From an uncultured Collinsella sp. (GTDB lineage Bacteria > Actinomycetota > Coriobacteriia > Coriobacteriales > Coriobacteriaceae): a stretch of DNA of 16,088 nucleotides. How positions within the stretch are numbered: position 1 is the first letter of the stretch; every line of letters starts with the position of its first letter. The translations under genes and the position numbers were made by a program. The stretch is taken from contig CABUZF010000008.1 in NCBI GenBank assembly GCA_902495985.1, positions 1 to 16,088 on the forward strand. The letters run 5' to 3'. The notes below the pieces were generated by a model, which was given only the letters and a program-made list of their open reading frames with translations, was not told where the DNA came from and ran no database searches. Below are positions 14,522 through 16,088 of this stretch, one piece after another.

Positions 14522-14556
14522 ACCGCCACAAAGGGAATAGGCACCTTTGTGGCGGT
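14522..14556. repeat. REP-like hairpin CCGCCACAAAGG, copy B
   Basis: Perfect 13-base arms (14522-14534 and 14544-14556) flank the 9-base loop GAATAGGCA. It is the same family as 12728-12766: arms differ by a compensated A/G and T/C change that keeps pairing, and both loops are 9 bases ending in AGGCA. Confidence 0.8.
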
Positions 14557-14587
14557 CTGGGGTAAATCCGTCGCGTTTGCCCAGATA

Positions 14588-14626
14588 AAACCTGCCAAAA
14601 TAAACCTGTCCCTTTTTGGCAGGTTT
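14588..14626. repeat. Hairpin AAACCTGCCAAAA abutting the cyclo-ligase ribosome site
   Basis: Perfect 13-base arms (14588-14600 and 14614-14626) flank a 13-base loop that contains AAACCTGTCCC. The stem ends a few bases before the GAGGAGG ribosome site of the next gene. The 13-base arms with a short pyrimidine- or purine-rich loop resemble the two CCACAAAGG elements, but the sequence is different. Confidence 0.75.
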
Positions 14627-14642
14627 GCTCGAGGAGGTCGGG

Positions 14643-15239
14643 ATGGATAAGGTTGAGTTGCGGCGGGCGGTGATTGCCCGGCGCGACGCTCTTGATTTGG
14701 ATGTGCGGGCGGCGAAGTCCGCCGCTATCTGCGCGCGGCTTGTTGAGCTGATGGAGTCCAGCGGCACTGCGGGCCAACGCACCGTTGCCGTCTATGCCGC
14801 GATGGGTTCCGAAGTCGATCCTGCCGCGTTTGCCGCAGCGGCCGCCAAACGCAGCTGGCGCGTGACCTATCCGTGCATGCTCTCGGCAACAGACGCCATG
14901 GCTTGTGACCAGCGCATGTGCATGCGGGCAGTTGCTGCTGCCGATGCGTCCTCGGCTCCGTTTATCGGCCACCCCACGCGAGCCTTCACGGCCACGGACA
15001 TCGACAGTAGCCGCTTCCCTATCGTGCCTGCCGAAGCTCTCGACATGATCGTCGTACCGCTTGTAGCCTTCGACCGCGCCGGCGCACGCCTGGGCTACGG
15101 CGGCGGCTGCTATGACCGCTACCTGCCCATGCTCTCACCCGCATGTCAAATCATCGGCATAGCCTTTGACGAGCAGCGTGTCGACCACGTCCCCACCGAC
15201 GCCCACGACCTGCCGCTACCCCACATCGTCAGCGCCTGA
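14643..15239 (+). CDS. 5-formyltetrahydrofolate cyclo-ligase (5,10-methenyltetrahydrofolate synthetase)
   Basis: A 198-residue cytoplasmic enzyme of normal family length that uses ATP to convert 5-formyltetrahydrofolate to 5,10-methenyltetrahydrofolate, returning stored folate to one-carbon metabolism. Evidence is the N-terminal basic helix (KVELRRAVIARRDAL) that helps bind ATP and phosphate, the central VAVYAAMGSEVD, and the C-terminal signature VVPLVAFDRAGARLGYGGG followed by CYDRYL (about 137-161), where the glycine-rich loop binds nucleotide. The ending FDEQRVDHVPTDAHDLPL is also typical of the family. The ATG at 14643 follows GAGGAGG with good spacing. A perfect hairpin ends just before that site and may influence expression. 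Related genes are called ygfA/fau or fthC elsewhere. Confidence 0.94.
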   Translation: MDKVELRRAVIARRDALDLDVRAAKSAAICARLVELMESSGTAGQRTVAVYAAMGSEVDPAAFAAAAAKRSWRVTYPCMLSATDAMACDQRMCMRAVAAADASSAPFIGHPTRAFTATDIDSSRFPIVPAEALDMIVVPLVAFDRAGARLGYGGGCYDRYLPMLSPACQIIGIAFDEQRVDHVPTDAHDLPLPHIVSA

Positions 15240-15263
15240 TCGCCGCTGTTTCGCACCCGCAAG

Positions 15264-15384
15264 ATGAGCGTGGAAAATCTCCCACTTTGGGCCCCCTTAC
15301 GAGCCAAAAGCGGGAGATTATCCACGCTCATTCAACAAGCGTCCAGATTTCCACGCTCGTCCGTCTGATTTTCCACGCTCGTGC
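15264..15384. repeat. Fold-back array of TCCACKCTC motifs, copy 2
   Basis: A reverse core GAGCGTGGA (15266) is followed by forward TCCACGCTC cores at 15321, 15350 and 15372. Start-to-start distances are 55, 29 and 22, the same order as in copy 1 at 9142-9256. Arms 15264-15288 and 15307-15331 pair with two mismatches over 25 positions. The array starts 24 bases after the cyclo-ligase stop codon and ends 22 bases before the end of the convergent gene, filling the gap between them. Confidence 0.8.
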
Positions 15385-15406
15385 AGCCAAACGCCTTGCA
15401 ACTGCC

Positions 15407-16088
15407 TCAGCACGCACGCGGCACGCCGGCGACCTTGAGCTTGCGATCGAGCTTTGTCGGATCCCTTAGATCATCCCAGCACAAGCGCACGATCTTGCAG
15501 TTATCAAGCAGCGAAAGCCTCGACTCGCGCTGGCGCTCATCGAACTGCGCCTTCGCGAGCTTGCCCTCCTCCGCCGCCTTCTCGCTTTTAACGAATCCGT
15601 CGAACTCCCCGATAATCAGCCGGTCGCCCACGCGCCACAAGTAGTCGACGCGATACGGTCGTCCCGGCTCAACCGGGTCGAACAGCTCAACTTGCAGCTC
15701 CGGCGTCTGCCAACCGCGCTCGATCATCAGGGCACGCGCCTTGGACTCGCCGCCACTTTCCGACAGCCCATCGGCACATCGTGCAACCCTGCGCGCCGTC
15801 ACAACGCCGCGACGATTCAGACCAAGCTTGTCGACAGTCTCAACGAGATGCTCCTTCGACAAAAGTTGCTCATGGAGCGCCGAGTCCGCGATGATCAGTC
15901 CCTCGACAAACGATGCATCGACCAAGCAATCCGTAATCGTTTGATCGATATCGGTTACGGCGATATCCATCTGGGTGGCCCGTGTTTGACGAGCATAGCG
16001 ATGACGAATGACCTGAGAGCCCGGCGTCGTCGATTGGGCTGGCATCGCGGCGATATGGATGTGCGTCAAATTGGCATGCGAAACCGAA
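15407..16088 (-). CDS. AbiEi-like / PD-(D/E)XK nuclease-fold protein, C-terminal part (starts outside the window)
   Basis: The frame is open to the window edge. The internal TTG at 16069 has no convincing ribosome site, so the true start is probably outside. The first visible stretch (HIHIAAMPAQ, TPGSQVIRHR) and then DIAVTDIDQTITDCLVDASFVEGLIIADSAL follow the pattern of the AbiEi-type antitoxin/regulator family, whose missing N-terminus would hold a winged helix. The C-terminal third resembles a Vsr/DUF559-like PD-(D/E)XK fold: Glu in GGESKAR (codon at about 15748), Asp in YRVDYLW, then GEFDG, and a late VRLCWDDL strand. In many relatives this combination is annotated only as an endonuclease-domain protein. 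No toxin partner is visible on this side; it could lie beyond the edge. Confidence 0.75.
   Translation of the reverse strand, partial: SVSHANLTHIHIAAMPAQSTTPGSQVIRHRYARQTRATQMDIAVTDIDQTITDCLVDASFVEGLIIADSALHEQLLSKEHLVETVDKLGLNRRGVVTARRVARCADGLSESGGESKARALMIERGWQTPELQVELFDPVEPGRPYRVDYLWRVGDRLIIGEFDGFVKSEKAAEEGKLAKAQFDERQRESRLSLLDNCKIVRLCWDDLRDPTKLDRKLKVAGVPRAC

Noticed and set aside
14560..14642. A tetrahydrofolate riboswitch before the cyclo-ligase gene
   Set aside because: Only a simple perfect hairpin is present; the multi-helix layout and conserved internal loops of that riboswitch are not seen.
14433..14972. A 180-codon upstream extension of the mosaic zinc-ribbon gene
   Set aside because: It would run through two REP-like hairpins and overlap the start of the cyclo-ligase gene. 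The ATG at 14432 has AAAGGAG and begins directly with the zinc ribbon.

Overview
The window looks like chromosomal DNA of a high-GC gut actinobacterium of the Coriobacteriia, most likely Collinsella or a close relative. This is an inference from the GC-rich, strongly biased coding sequence and from the gene types (DUF4012 surface protein beside glmM, PreP-like M16C peptidase, AbiEi/nuclease-like protein); no 16S or other decisive marker is present. There is no integrase, transposase, phage structural gene or CRISPR array.

Layout: (1) 1-3722, minus strand: the first 51 codons of phosphoglucosamine mutase (glmM), preceded by a large membrane-anchored DUF4012 protein and an EamA/DMT-type transporter. 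(2) 3954-4132: a compact tRNA-Val(GAC) unit with its own promoter and terminator. (3) 4313-8801: small accessory genes in mixed orientation: a DUF5710 protein with two CxxC pairs, a 94-residue zinc-ribbon protein, an HNH nuclease with a possible base-sensing N-terminal domain, an unrecognised 163-residue protein, and an AlbA_2/GHKL/winged-helix regulator. (4) 8802-9422: about 620 bases with no gene, holding two clusters of TATCTCTC/GAGAGATA motifs, a symmetric dyad and a large fold-back array of TCCACKCTC motifs. (5) 9423-12467: a 1014-residue zinc metallopeptidase of the M16C (presequence protease) type. (6) 12468-12776: a gene-free block made almost wholly of inverted repeats. (7) 12777-14432, minus: a mosaic zinc-ribbon/membrane/EF-hand/leucine-rich/YD-repeat protein. 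(8) 14433-14642: a divergent intergenic region with a palindrome and two REP-like hairpins. (9) 14643-15239: 5-formyltetrahydrofolate cyclo-ligase. (10) 15264-15384: a second copy of the TCCACKCTC array. (11) 15407-16088, minus: an edge-truncated AbiEi-like/PD-(D/E)XK protein.

The housekeeping genes (glmM, tRNA, cyclo-ligase, M16C peptidase) are ordinary. The unusual content is intergenic. At least four different inverted-repeat families occupy the spaces between genes. One of them, the TCCACKCTC family, recurs about 6 kb apart with the same internal geometry: 55 bases between opposed cores, then 29 and 22 bases between forward cores. A second striking element is the TATCTCTC cluster in front of the AlbA_2 regulator, which looks like a multi-site operator for autoregulation. 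These two are the best candidates for something undescribed. All functional statements about them are inference.
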